Source: Quillaja saponaria
Lineage: Eukaryota > Streptophyta > Magnoliopsida > Fabales > Quillajaceae
Direction: 5' to 3'
Length of the DNA: 64,000 bases
Assembly: GCA_029379385.1 (NCBI GenBank)
Contig: CM055617.1
Location: forward strand, 4,092,001 to 4,156,000
Under the pieces are notes generated by a model. That model ran no database searches. It worked only from the letters and a program-made list of their open reading frames with translations, and was not told the DNA's origin. The position numbers and the translations under genes were made by a program. How positions within the stretch are numbered: position 1 is the first letter of the stretch; each line of letters opens with the position of its first letter. This document shows positions 40,301 to 51,825 of the stretch, one piece after another.

Positions 40301-40437
40301 AACTTCGCTCCTTATTTTGTTTTCTGATAACTTCCTGCAGTTTGAGAGAACTCCATACTCTGAAAGGTCATGTGGAATCAGTTGTGAGATCGAAGGGCCT
40401 TGACATTGACACAATTCAACAATCATACACAGTCTGA
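34307..40437 (+). CDS. AHA: Plasma-membrane H+-ATPase (P3A type, AHA4/AHA11-like), 21 exons
   Basis: This is the plasma-membrane proton pump, which uses ATP to export H+ and energises secondary transport. Exons: 34307-34405, 34515-34634, 34737-34835, 34978-35115, 35317-35451, 35575-35754, 35835-36041, 36119-36238, 36326-36445, 36612-36734, 36824-36928, 37091-37235, 37819-37983, 38136-38374, 38549-38581, 38709-38790, 38897-39057, 39368-39553, 39626-39808, 39897-40075, 40341-40437. All phases agree, giving 971 residues. Key sites are intact: T-G-E-S (residues 201-204), phosphorylated Asp348 in [17 protein letters not shown], Arg674 and Asp703 in M5/M6 (equivalent to AHA2 R655 and D684). The C-terminal autoinhibitory region ends Y-T-V, with penultimate Thr970 as the 14-3-3 site. 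The N terminus carries a duplicated 14-residue block. At the exon 20/21 join the codon is AGT (Ser) where relatives usually have Arg. The subgroup call rests on the N-terminal sequence. Confidence 0.96.
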
Positions 40438-41685
40438 GGACTATTGTTTATCAGCTTATTCAATACCTGTAAAAGGCACATTGTAGTGGTGCGTAGGGAA
40501 AAAGGAATGTAATGAAAATGTTGTTAAGTTGCCTTAAAACAACCTTTTTATTCTGTTCCCTGGCTTTCCATCTTTGAGTTCTTAAGAGTGCTTTTGTAAG
40601 CTCATTACCTATAACAATGTAGATTTTTCTCTTCTGTAACCTGTAAACCTCTCGCATGATCTTTATAATGTCCATAGCTAGAAAGCATTCAATTTGTTAG
40701 TGATATTTTATGCATTTAGCAGTAAAGGTTCATGGCCTCTGGCCTTCTGTCCTACTTATTTACTTGCTGGTCCAATAAGGTGTAAATAGAGAAGCACCGA
40801 GTAGAAGAGGGATTGTAGTTAAGGGTCCCCGAGAAAATCCTTGCTGTTATTTTGGTTCTGCAGAGTAGAAAAGTTGTCATACATAATGGATGTTGAGGAC
40901 GGGAAGCCACCCGCACTTGAATGAATTGGTGTGAAGGTTTTCAATGAGGTATGTTGAACTTTGAATATATAGGTTTGAACTTCTGAGTTCAAGCTTTATA
41001 TATGAGATTTTACGACTCCCGGGCATTTCTGTGGGGCAGACTGTCAAGTTGTCCCCTTTATTGTGATGTAAAGTTCAAAGCCATGTCCATCAACTCTGCC
41101 TACAAAAGATTTTGGACACAGAATCTAGCAAAGTCCTCACTCTTTTTCAATTAACTAATTCAGCAAAAAAGATATAGAAATATGGTTACCAATGACCAAC
41201 CCAAATGTGGAAGTAATTGTGTTTTCATACGGTCATTCTTAAATATACAGACTCCTGCAATTAAATTGGCTTTTAACTTTGAAGTCGGGTTAGGCATTAG
41301 CCACCTAACTTTGAAGTTGTGTATTTGTTAAGTTAGGAATTAAAATTTTTCTTCCAGTTGCAATAGTTAGCTTAACTAAAACCAAACAGAGCTTTGATAA
41401 ATTTTAAAGGAAGTCTTGCAAGTCAAATAATTATTCCAACTCATAGCATAGGCCGAGTCAAACCAAGCTGTTCAAAATGTCATGCATTTTGTGAATTATA
41501 TGATATATGAGAGTTGGGTGGGAACAGGGAAGTGTAATAAGCAAATTAACATAATTCTAATTATTTCCTTTAAGCTTCATGTTTTTTTGGACTATTAACC
41601 TCTCATAGTTCCATAGATGTATGAAAGGTTTATTTTTATATCCTAGCTACCATTTCATTTCTGGATCACCTTTGAAATTGATTCA
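40438..41685. other. Spacer between convergent ATPase and NPF genes
   Basis: This holds the 3' UTRs of two genes transcribed toward each other. No open frame with family features and no repeat was recognised. Confidence 0.6.
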
Positions 41686-43784
41686 TCAAACACCATTACT
41701 AGTTTTATCAGATTGCTCTGCTACTTTGTTGATGCTGAGACTAGTGCTAGTACTAGCAGTCCCTTTATACTTGTACCATTTTGCACAAACTAGAAAGTAG
41801 CCAAAATTAATGACTCCTAAAGCAGCAGTCATGTAGTAGTAGTAATCCAATCTTCCATTGTTAAGATCTTCTGCTAACCAATTCCCAGTAGCAGCTTTGG
41901 CAGTGATCCTGTGAACAACCGAAATCAGCAAACTACTCAAATAGCTTGAACCTGCCATACCGCAGAAGAAAAGAGACCCAGCAATGCTTCTCATATTCTG
42001 AGGGAATTGCTTGTAGTAGAATTCAACTTGGCCAATTGATGTAAATGCTTCAGCTATTCCGGCCAGAGCCAGTTGAGGAATCAACCATACACCCGACATT
42101 GATGAAATGGCACCTTTTCTTGGTTCTAGCCCTAGAGGTTTAGTTAGAGCAAGAGTTCTTCGATGCTCTTCAATCACAGCAGACACCAGCATGGTGAGTA
42201 CTGACAGAACTATGCCAATGCCAATCCTCTGAAGGATTGTGATGCCACCTTCTTTTCCTGTGAGCCTTTGGAGGAATGGGACGATGATTCGATCATAAAT
42301 GGGTATCCATACTGTCATGCTCAGCATCATGAATATAATGTAGGAAGCTGCTGGGATTTTGAAGTTGCTTCGTCCCACGTGTCTATCAGACTGAAGGGCT
42401 TGGAATACTGCATAAGTGTACTGTTGGACTATAGAAATGTAGAACAGAACAGCTGCAGCCCATATGGGTAATACTCTCAACAAGCATTTCAATTCCTCCA
42501 CTTGCTGCATGGTGCATAACTTCCATGGATCAACAGCTGATCCATCAGGTTTTATTTGATCTTGTGGGGTCAGAATTGCTGCTTTGTCAAGACACCTGGT
42601 AAAGTTTTGATAGGTAAATTTTGAAACTCAATTTTTACAATGATACCACCAATTGTTGAAGACTTGAAATTGGATTACCTGAACTGATCTGTATGAGGCA
42701 GGTCAGAGTTAATAGAAGTGGGATGAACATAGTTAAACAGAGAGAGCCGTGGTTGCGCTGGTAGCTTCAGTCTCCTTTTCTTGATGGCAACAACCATGAC
42801 TTGCATTATACTTGTTATAGGACTACCAGTTGCTTTCACTTTCACATACAACTTTGCGCCCATAAAAAATAGTGCACCTGATATGAGCATTAAAATTGCA
42901 GGAATTCCTAAACCAATGGCCCAGCTAACATTGGATTGTATATAGACAATGAGAGTTAAAGATATCACCTGGGCAAAGGTAAAGGAAAAGAAGTACCAAT
43001 TGAAGAAACTATTGATTCCTTGCTTTCCTGAGTCTGTATTTGGGTTGAATTGATCAGCTCCAAATGCCAAGTTACACGGTCGGATCCCTGCAGCTCCTAC
43101 TATTAGTAATCCAAACCCAGTAAGTAAAAATCCCATTTGCCCTCTTGTTACCCCTTTGCATGTGATACTATTTTTCCCACAATGAGGAGGATGCAGAATT
43201 TTGATAGCTGCTGTTAATTGTATTACAAGCAACCCCTGTATAGAGTAATGAAGGGATAATTCAGAAACAGGTGCAGCATGAGTTATTGAGTTTCAAATAC
43301 TAAGTCAGTGTCAATGGTACTCAAAGCTTCAAATTCCAAATTCCAAATTCCAAATTCAGAATATTTAATACCAGAAAGGAAGCAACTGTACAGAACCCCA
43401 GTGTCTTATAGCGACCAAAATATGTGTCTGAGAAAAATGCCCCTAGCAAGGTAGCAAAGTTGGAGGTGCCACTGAAAATGTTCATTATAGTTGCAGCTGT
43501 AATGCTTTTCATGTTGAAGACAGTAACTAGATAAATCAGAAGGTTGGATAAGGTTCCAATAGCACCCAGCTTCTCAAAGGTTTCATTCCCTGCCAATTTT
43601 GCAGATGGGTCATTGGAAATATGTAAAAACAATGATAAAGATAAAAAAAAAATAAAAATAAAAATTCTTATTGCTTACCTATAATAAAGGGCATGACTTT
43701 CCATCCTCTGTAGTTTATCTTAGGCTCTTCATTTTTTACGGTTTCTTCTTCATTCTTCATGTTTCTCTCCTCATTGTTCTCCAT
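41686..43784 (-). CDS. NPF (NRT1/PTR family) transporter, copy A, four exons
   Basis: This is a proton-coupled membrane transporter of the plant NPF family; sequence resemblance points to subfamily NPF2. The substrate (nitrate, glucosinolate or other) cannot be read from this. Exons: 43784-43679, 43589-43372, 43235-42679, 42595-41686, with phases agreeing, 596 residues. The start ATG opens an Asn/Glu-rich N terminus, followed by Y-R-G-W-K. The proton-coupling ExxE[K/R] motif is present as E-T-F-E-K at the start of exon 2. Twelve hydrophobic spans, the [14 protein letters not shown] signature and a long central loop containing L-D-K-A-A follow, as expected. A related gene lies 3 kb upstream in the same orientation, with a broken copy between them, so this is a small tandem family. 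Confidence 0.93.
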
Positions 43785-45317
43785 GGTTTCTCCTCTTGTC
43801 TCTCTCTCCAGAATTGTGTGAACTATTCTATATGGTAATTCAGTCAAGTTTGGACATGGGAACAATTCTCTGCAGCTAGTTTTTGTCTGAATTTGAAGGC
43901 AGTGAATGGACTTTTTCCATGAGTGGTAGAAACGAAAAAAAAATTGCCATTGAATAACAAATTCTTTTACTGGTTTCACATCCCTATCATCACCAAACCC
44001 TTTTGCTAAATTTGGATTATTGCAAACAAATGAAGCATTAACTTCTTCTAAACCTTCACTGCAGTTTGCAAGTGGAACACCATTAGGGGGAAGACCCAAG
44101 ATTCGATGATACAGAGCACTATTATACAGTCGCAGATCACGCGTTTTTTATTTTCTAACAACTTGTAACGTTGCTAATATTACACTAATGTAACATACAG
44201 TTAAATATCTGATTGGTATATAGTATATAATCTCTGATGTACCAAAAAAAGCAAAAAATAAAAAATATTATATCTCATTGGTGTTAAGTCTTCCCACACA
44301 AAAGCACATGCATATGCACATGCACATACACAAAAGTAACATCGAGTCATAGGACAGACTCAAGATTGTAGATAGATATTTTAGGCTTTCTTTAGATACA
44401 GCTACATGAACTAATAAGGTTGGTGCAGCCCATGGAGTTTGCCTGGTGATCAAGAAGATGTGATTCTTTCATTAACTTCTTAGGTCTGAATTGGGAGGTC
44501 AGTAAAATTCTCATAAATTCATTCGTTCCAACGTGGATGCCTTAACCGAATCAGTGAAAACCTTAACACATCTCACTGTTAAATCAAAAAAAAAAAAAAA
44601 AAAAATCCTCTGTGCAGACCGAGCTCCCCTAAACATATAGAACTGTTAGTTTGCAATAATCTCCCCTAAACATATATATAGAACTGTTAGTTAGCTTGAT
44701 CGAGAGTTTTAGCATGTTGTGCACGCAAGTTATCAATTTTAACCAAGTCTTTTACAAATAGAAATTCAACTATAAAAATTAGATAGTTTTGAGACGTTTA
44801 TTCCCCAATTTGAGTTTTTTTTCCTCTTACAGAAACTTTATCTTTAGAAGGATAAGGAGCCAACTAAAATCATAAGTGCATGGTAGGTAGGCATGGCCCC
44901 TGGCTAGGTAAACTTGCACAAATTATTGCTAGAACCAGGTGGCCTAAACTCATTTCATGGAAAAACCATAGAAAATCAATGGAAATCATAGTGGGATTTG
45001 AGTTGGAATTGACATTACACTTCATTCTATATTATGTTTTACTAGTGAGATATAATGTTGAGGTCTTTGTATGTTATGACGAAATTGGTGAGAGAATTTC
45101 ACCTTATTGTGGATTGTGATTAGGGAGCTCTCCTATAGTTCTGTACTACAACTGCTTGCTGCATACCCCCTAACCAAAAAAAAAAAGGAAGAAAATAAGA
45201 TCTTGTTCTTATCAGCATGGTTTTGTTTTGTAATAGTCATATCTCATATGTATCAACAAGAGGTTTTTCTGATAGCATTTTTCCCATGTCAAACTTCAAT
45301 ACCATCGTCCGGTCTTC
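43785..45317. other. Upstream region of NPF copy A
   Basis: This is the presumed promoter and spacer of NPF copy A. The minus-strand frame of copy A is open upstream of its ATG to 44099, but relatives begin close to the chosen ATG. An A-run occurs at about 44586-44605. No gene was recognised. Confidence 0.5.
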
Positions 45318-46020
45318 CTTCATGCTTATATACTATTTGGAATATGCTATGAAGTAAGCAACCTAAATTTATGACTCTCAATCCAGGAATCAAGGAATGG
45401 AATTAAACCAGTCTCCCCTTGCTAAGATCTTCAGGTAATCATTTAACTTTTGAGGACCTAGAAGTAGTCCTGACTCCTGTGAACAATTGACACCAAGAGA
45501 CCACTAAAATGACTTGATCCTGAAAGACCCACAAATAAGAAAGAGATTTTGATGCTTCTCATATATTCTTTGAGAATTACTATAATAGAATGCAACTTGA
45601 GCAGTAGCAGTAAATGCTTCAGAAATCAGAAAGTCCAATCAGAGTCAAATGAGGTACCAGAAATACAGTTAGGCAAATCCCAGTGTCTTATAACGGCCAA
45701 TGCAAGTATAGAAAAGGAAGAGGAAGACTCATGGCAGGGCAACAAAGTTGGTATATTGTAACATTGAATATATTGATATGAAGTTGTAGCTGTGATGCTT
45801 TTCACGTTGAAGACAGTAGTGAGATAGACTAAGAGGTTTGATGAAGTGTCAGGTGTTCCCTGCTTCCCAAAAGTCCCGTTGCCTGCAATTGTTATGCATC
45901 ATACATTTATAATACAATAAAATTAATAATAAACTGAGCTAAGAAATGCTTTCATCCTATCTCATTCTCTCTTCTTTTCGTACCTGTGGGCATGGTTTAG
46001 CTCCTCTGTAGTTTAACATT
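45318..46020 (-). pseudogene. NPF transporter pseudogene with internal deletion
   Basis: This is a relic of a third NPF copy, closest to copy A. Read on the minus strand, an exon-1 tail (TACAGAGGAGCTAAACCATG, just before a GTACG donor near 45983) matches the Y-R-G-W-K-V-M-P end of copy A exon 1. A TTGCAG acceptor then leads into an exon-2-like segment from 45882 with G-N-G-T-F-G-K and S-I-T-A. After about 170 bp the similarity jumps directly to the C-terminal exon (A-E-A-F-T region and onward), so most of exons 2-4 is missing. Several stops and frame shifts interrupt what remains, and the ExxEK motif is lost. It cannot encode a transporter. Confidence 0.85.
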
Positions 46021-46811
46021 TGAGTGGATGAATGTAGAATTCTCGCTGATCTTTCCAGTTACTTAGGTCTCCCTCCTAAACAACATTCATCATATCCAGC
46101 CAAAGAAATAGACACATAATTCCAGACACCATATGCTTCAAGGAAGTCAATCTTTGTCAAGTAGGAAATAAATTTACAGCTTCTAATGCTGATTTCACAA
46201 AATGTAGCATTTTGCATGTGAACACGAAGGATAGTCGTTATCTTTTGATTCTGATTTCACTTTTCCTTCTAAATATACATGTTTAACTAAAGATTTATCA
46301 GGTGGGATTTAATAAATCAAAGATCTGTTGGAATAAATGGACTTGTCTTCCAGTCATTCATTGCACCAACACATGTAGGTACAAGCATACATATAAATAT
46401 CTTGGAGCTAAAATAGTATGTTTATTTTCAAAATATTGTTGCATTAGCTACCTTATACTCACCGGATCCTCTGTCGCTATAGCAGCATTTGACAGTTCTC
46501 TTAATTTAAAATTAACTATTAAGATAACGTTTGTATAATGGTTTGTAGTGTCATTTAACAAAGATTAGTTGAAAGTATCTTGACAGTCTATCCATTTATA
46601 GTTAGTTTCTGATTCGGAGAAGGAAGCAGGAGACTATTGAAATGTTCATTGCACCACAAAACCGAAATTTACAGAGCTTTTCCTTTTTCTTATAAAGGAA
46701 AAAATTAAGACAAAAAAGAATCTAGGTGTACCTTAGAACAATCACATCTAAATTTGGGCCTAATGAGGGAAGGCTTATTTCTTAGTGCCTCTTATGTCCA
46801 CTCCTTTCTCC
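46021..46811. other. Spacer between NPF pseudogene and NPF copy B
   Basis: The sequence next to 46811 should be the 3' UTR of NPF copy B. Nothing else was recognised. Confidence 0.5.
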
Positions 46812-48928
46812 TCATCCTCTGATTCGGATGGATTTCTTGAATGGAAAGTAACCTGAGTTCTCTAGCTGCAACTCTCTTCTTTCACTATTCCTGCTGATTC
46901 TTACATAATGCTGGGCAAAGAAATTGAAGTAAATCAAATTTAGAGCCCCCACGCCCGCAATGAGGAAATAATAGTAGTCAAGCCTATTCTTGTTAAGGTC
47001 ATGACCACCCAACCAGGGTGCTTTTCCATTCTTTCCAGTTAATTTATGGATGATATTGACAATAAACGAACCTAAGTAGTTTGCAAAGGACAAACTCAGA
47101 AAAAAGACAGCCCCCGCAACAGTTCTCATGTTCTCTGGCATTTGCATGGTAAAGAATTCCATAATGGAAACTGCAGAAAAGGCTTCAGCTAGGCCACTAG
47201 TGATAAACTGTGGAAATAGCCAAACGAAACTTTTGGGTGAAATAAACGAGCCATTTTTCAAAGCTACTTCCCTACGCTTCCTCTCAACAATCCCAGCAAC
47301 CAACATGCACAGAATTGATATCGTTATGCCAGTAGTAATTCGTTGTCGCATTGTCAACCTTCTATCCCTTTTAGCCAATTTCTTTGCCAGAGGAATGCAG
47401 ATGCACTCATAAATATATATCCAAACTGAAAGAGCTATCATTGATGTGAGGTTCATCCAACCTGCTGGGAACTGGAAATGGTGTCCAATTGACCTGTTCA
47501 TTTGCAAAGCTTGAAGGACTCCAAATGTATTCTGCTGCTCCTGGAGTATAAAACAACAAATTGCTGTTACCCAAACTGGCAGAATTGCTACTAAGCATTT
47601 CAATTGTTCCACTTGCTGCAAACTACATAGTCTCCAGCCATTCCTTGGCATGCCTTGGTTGTCCAGTTCAGTACCGGGGTCAGCAATAATAGCAGCCTTA
47701 TCAAGGAACCTGAATCTATCCGTGTGAGCTAGCCATTTTATCTCTGACTTAGATCCGTCTAAGGTGGTACTAGGATCATAAAAGGAGTACCTAGAATCAG
47801 GTCCAACTTGTAGCTTACGTTTGCGACAGGCAGCTGTAATCACCTTTGCCACATCCGAAAAGATACTCCCTTGAGGTTTCATGTAAATGTAAGTTTTGCT
47901 GCCAAACAAGAAAATACAAATGGAGAAACCAAGACAAACAGTTGGAATGGTAAACCCCAAAACCCAGCTAACATTAGTTTGAATGTAGACAACCCCTGTG
48001 AGTGCCACAACAAGTGCTACAGTAAAACTGAAGTACCACCAATTGAAGAAGCTCTCCAGTTGTTTTCTACCCTTTTCAGTACTAGTATCAAATTGATCAG
48101 CACCGAAGGCAATGTTGCAGGGCCTAATTCCACCTGCACCTATGGATAACAACCCAAGACCGGCAAAGAGGATGCCAAGCTGCCAACCTTTAGGGCGTTG
48201 ACAATGGGATTCCCCATTGCAGGGGGAGGGTCTCAACTGATGTATACCTGCTGTTAGGGTCATTGTCAACATACCCTGTCATAAAAGAATGAACAAGATA
48301 ATTGTTCATATTTTTTGACAAATTCATCAGTTTGATAACTGAAACAATAACTAAGAACATTTTAATAAATCAATTGTAAACGTAAGCTACAAGGGAACAT
48401 TTATGCTTGGTGAAAACTGAAATGCAGCCTTCTGTCCGAAAAAATTCCTAGTAAGATATTAAATAATATGAGAAGGCGTATGTTCTTTTTACCAGAAGGG
48501 ATGCAATAGAGCCACAGAGGAGAGTCCAGAACCTGCCCAGATAAGTGTCTGAGACAAAAGCACCTGCTAATGATGCAACGTTGGAGGAACCATTCCATAT
48601 GTTGACGACATTAACCATAGCTATACCATTCATGTTGTATTTCGTAAGCAAGTACACTGATATATTCGATATCAAACTCATTGACGCCAATTTCTCGAAC
48701 GATTCATTCCCTACAAAGAAAACCCAAAAGGGAAAAATGAAAATTTTTGACAAACAGAAATTGCACATTTTGATAGTAAACAATGATTGAGAAATTGTAA
48801 GAGTTACCAATAATGTAAAAGATGGCTTTCCATCCTCCTGCTTTTCTAGCAGAAACAGCAGGAGAGGGTGATAGATCTTGCTGGTCATGTTGTTGCTCTA
48901 CTGTAGAAGACTGAATCACATTCTCCAT
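46812..48928 (-). CDS. NPF (NRT1/PTR family) transporter, copy B, three exons
   Basis: This is a second intact NPF transporter, about 600 residues. Exons: 48928-48808, 48710-48493 and 48275-46812. The first two introns sit at exactly the same places and phases as in copy A. The third intron of copy A (after H-T-D-Q-F-R) is absent here, and the equivalent H-T-D-R-F-R-F-L-D-K-A-A reads through continuously. The ExxE[K/R] motif is E-S-F-E-K; G-I-R-P-C-N-I-A-F-G-A-D-Q-F and twelve hydrophobic spans are intact. The C terminus is basic. Sequence divergence from copy A is considerable, so this is an old paralogue. NPF2-like membership is likely; the substrate is unknown. Confidence 0.93.
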
Positions 48929-49713
48929 TTCACTTCTCTGTGTTCTTAGTCTAATGGAGTGTATGTTTTCACTGTAATTATAAGGAGTTACAAGTCGGCA
49001 GTGCGGGCAAGATTTTAAGGAATGGTTGGTTTTTCACTCTGTCATTTCAGTTAGGATTCTATTAAATCTCAAATGTTTGTTATGGCTTTGATCCTAACTT
49101 CACGTACTACATCTGTCTTCCTCTCCATCTCTCATTTTCTCCATTCAATCTTTTTTTCCATTTTTGTTGCTAATACTCATTCATCCACTTTGACATTGCT
49201 GCAAAACTTATTATTTTTCGCCTTTGCCTACTCTTCTTTAAATCATCATTCTCTTTATTAGTTGATTTTCTTAATCATATTTTTCAAACAATTTTTAATT
49301 GTAATTAAATTTATTTATATATATTACCAATTAAAATTAAATTAAAATAAAGGCAAACGCCCTAAACTTCTTAAATTTGTTATGCAATAAGTATCCCAAC
49401 AATTGCAGCCTGTTAGTAACTCAACTAAATTTGTGTCTATTGGCCTTCAATTTTAATACAATATTTAGGATGAGAATGGGCTCTTTTATGAATTAATATA
49501 TATCAAATAAGTAAATCAAATTGCTCAAGTAACCAAATTACTTTCTTTAATTAAAGGAAGGCTATAATATTTTTTTACGTATTTTTTTCTTTGGGCTAAT
49601 TATGTAATAATCTCACGATTTTATTGGGTTCTCTATGCATGGAAATTGGACTTGTTGGCAGTTTTGACATATATAAGAACCTTTTGGCAGCAAAAAAAAT
49701 AATAATAATAAAA

Positions 49714-49744
<31 letters not shown>

Positions 49745-51825
49745 TAAACTTTGGTTTTTGAACTTTGATCCTAACTTTTCTAAGTTATAGGACAAAACTG
49801 CTTTAGTAATTACATACAGATTAGTCCTCAATGTACATCAACTCAAAATTACATGCCGGAAAAAATAATATTTTGGATAAATGTCTTAATGTAAAAGTAT
49901 AAAATTTTACGAAGTTCAACTCATGAATCATGATAAATGTTTTAAAGTCACTGGTGAGATATATAAAACATGAAAAATATGCTTTTGACTCTCAATTTAG
50001 CCCTATACATGGAAATGGAAATGAAAGAATTCAGAATAATTAATGAACAATATATTACAGAATCAAAGGTGACTCTAATTTCTTTATAGATAAACGAATC
50101 AACCGAAGCTCGAGTTGAGCGCCAAATAATGTCTCCTTTTTCATTATACCTTTTGAAACCAAAAGTCCCGGCAAACGATCAAGAAATCACCAAACCTTAT
50201 TCTTTATGAAGAGAATGAATTTTTTTATTGAAGAAACATTATGAAGTAGCTCCAATTTTTGGTTAGCTGACTAGTCATTAGTGAAAAATAATACCCTCAT
50301 AACTTGATCATTCCATGTTAAAGAAATACCTCATTAACCAAACACCAAAAATTAATCAGATTTGTTTCTCTAGAAATGAAAATATATAAATAATAAGAAC
50401 AATTAACCATACAAATCCTTGAAAGAAGTAATATATATATAATAATAATAATAATAACTCTTCTTGAATTGGCCCTAATCTGGAGTAACATACATTTGGA
50501 TAAAAATTCACATTATATATCGAAAAGTCACAATCATAGTTCATTCAACATATTAAAATCAATATTTTTCTTCTTCTCTTTTTTATTTTTTTATTTTATG
50601 AATGAATTTATATGTAATTTCAATAAAAAAAATTCCTATTAGGTGAAAACATCTATTATAAGTAGCTAGTGGTTAATTAGCCCAATGGTATTGACTTCCA
50701 ATTAAAACAAAAAAAACAAAAAATAAAGATTCCATTATGAATGGCTGTTGGAGAATATTTTGTGGGCGGTAGATGATCATCATTATTATTTAAGTAATGT
50801 ATACCTAGTTGCCTTTATAATTATATTTAATGGACATATAATAATAAAAGTTGACAAAATTTCAGAAATCTTCCTTGTCGTTGTAAAAAAAAATATATAT
50901 ATATATTTGTTTCCATTTAAAGGAAGAATGTATCAAAACAAAACTAATATAGGCAAAAATTTGAATTCTCAAAAAAATTAATAATGAATTCCATTTTATT
51001 TTTTTTACGTAAATGCCACTTCTTCTTTTTTTTATTTTATACTAATTACTTATTAATTGTAGTTAAATAATTTGATGTGTTATGATTATATTAAAAACAC
51101 TAACAATAGATGAAATATTTACACTAGGAAAAAAAATTGAAAGTTGAGTACTTCAAGTTTTAGTTTTGAGAATTCATGTTTGAACTTCACTCAACTATAT
51201 AGGGATATGGATTATAAATTAAGAAAATAGAACTAAACCCAAAATATATATAAAAACCCTAATTCTGTCTTGTAGTATTCACAATATCCTCCTTCTTGTA
51301 GTTTTCAACAATATCCTCCCTTCCTTCAAACTCTTATTTTACTAATTTTGTTATAGAGAAGGTCAATTTAAAGATCAGTACAATCAACATCTTTCTCCCC
51401 TCTCTTCCCTGTGTATGTTTCATTCTAACATTTCTACTATATGACAAAAGACATAACATGAGGATATGTTTCTAAAATATTCTAAATTGGGTAAGAAAAA
51501 TATAATCACTACTGTGACATTTCTCCTATGACAAAAATCATTAGATGAGGAATCTGTTTCAAAAATACTCTCAATTAGTAAAAGTTAAAAAAAAAAAACA
51601 CCCTGTTGGTATTGGTGTGCTTGTTTATCAGTATACCCTTGAAGTGATAGGAATCATATTTGGAATCAATCCACATGAACAATATCAGCATAAATATATG
51701 TAAGTGCAGCACCCTGTGAGCATGAGACAGATATTAGAGCTCTGATTTCATAGGCCAGCTTAGCTTGGTTATCTAGCATACTTAGCAATAGAGAAGGTAC
51801 AGCTGGGATTCAGTAAAAAGCTCAA
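48929..51825. other. AT-rich intergenic region
   Basis: Spacer between NPF copy B (minus) and P450 copy A (plus), serving as upstream region for both. It holds a TA microsatellite at about 49722-49746 and several A/T runs. From about 51430 onward it shows similarity to sequence upstream of the second P450 copy, marking the left side of the segmental duplication. No gene was recognised. Confidence 0.6.
49722..49746. repeat. (TA)n microsatellite
   Basis: About twelve uninterrupted TA units follow an A-rich and AAT-repeat stretch. Confidence 0.9.
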
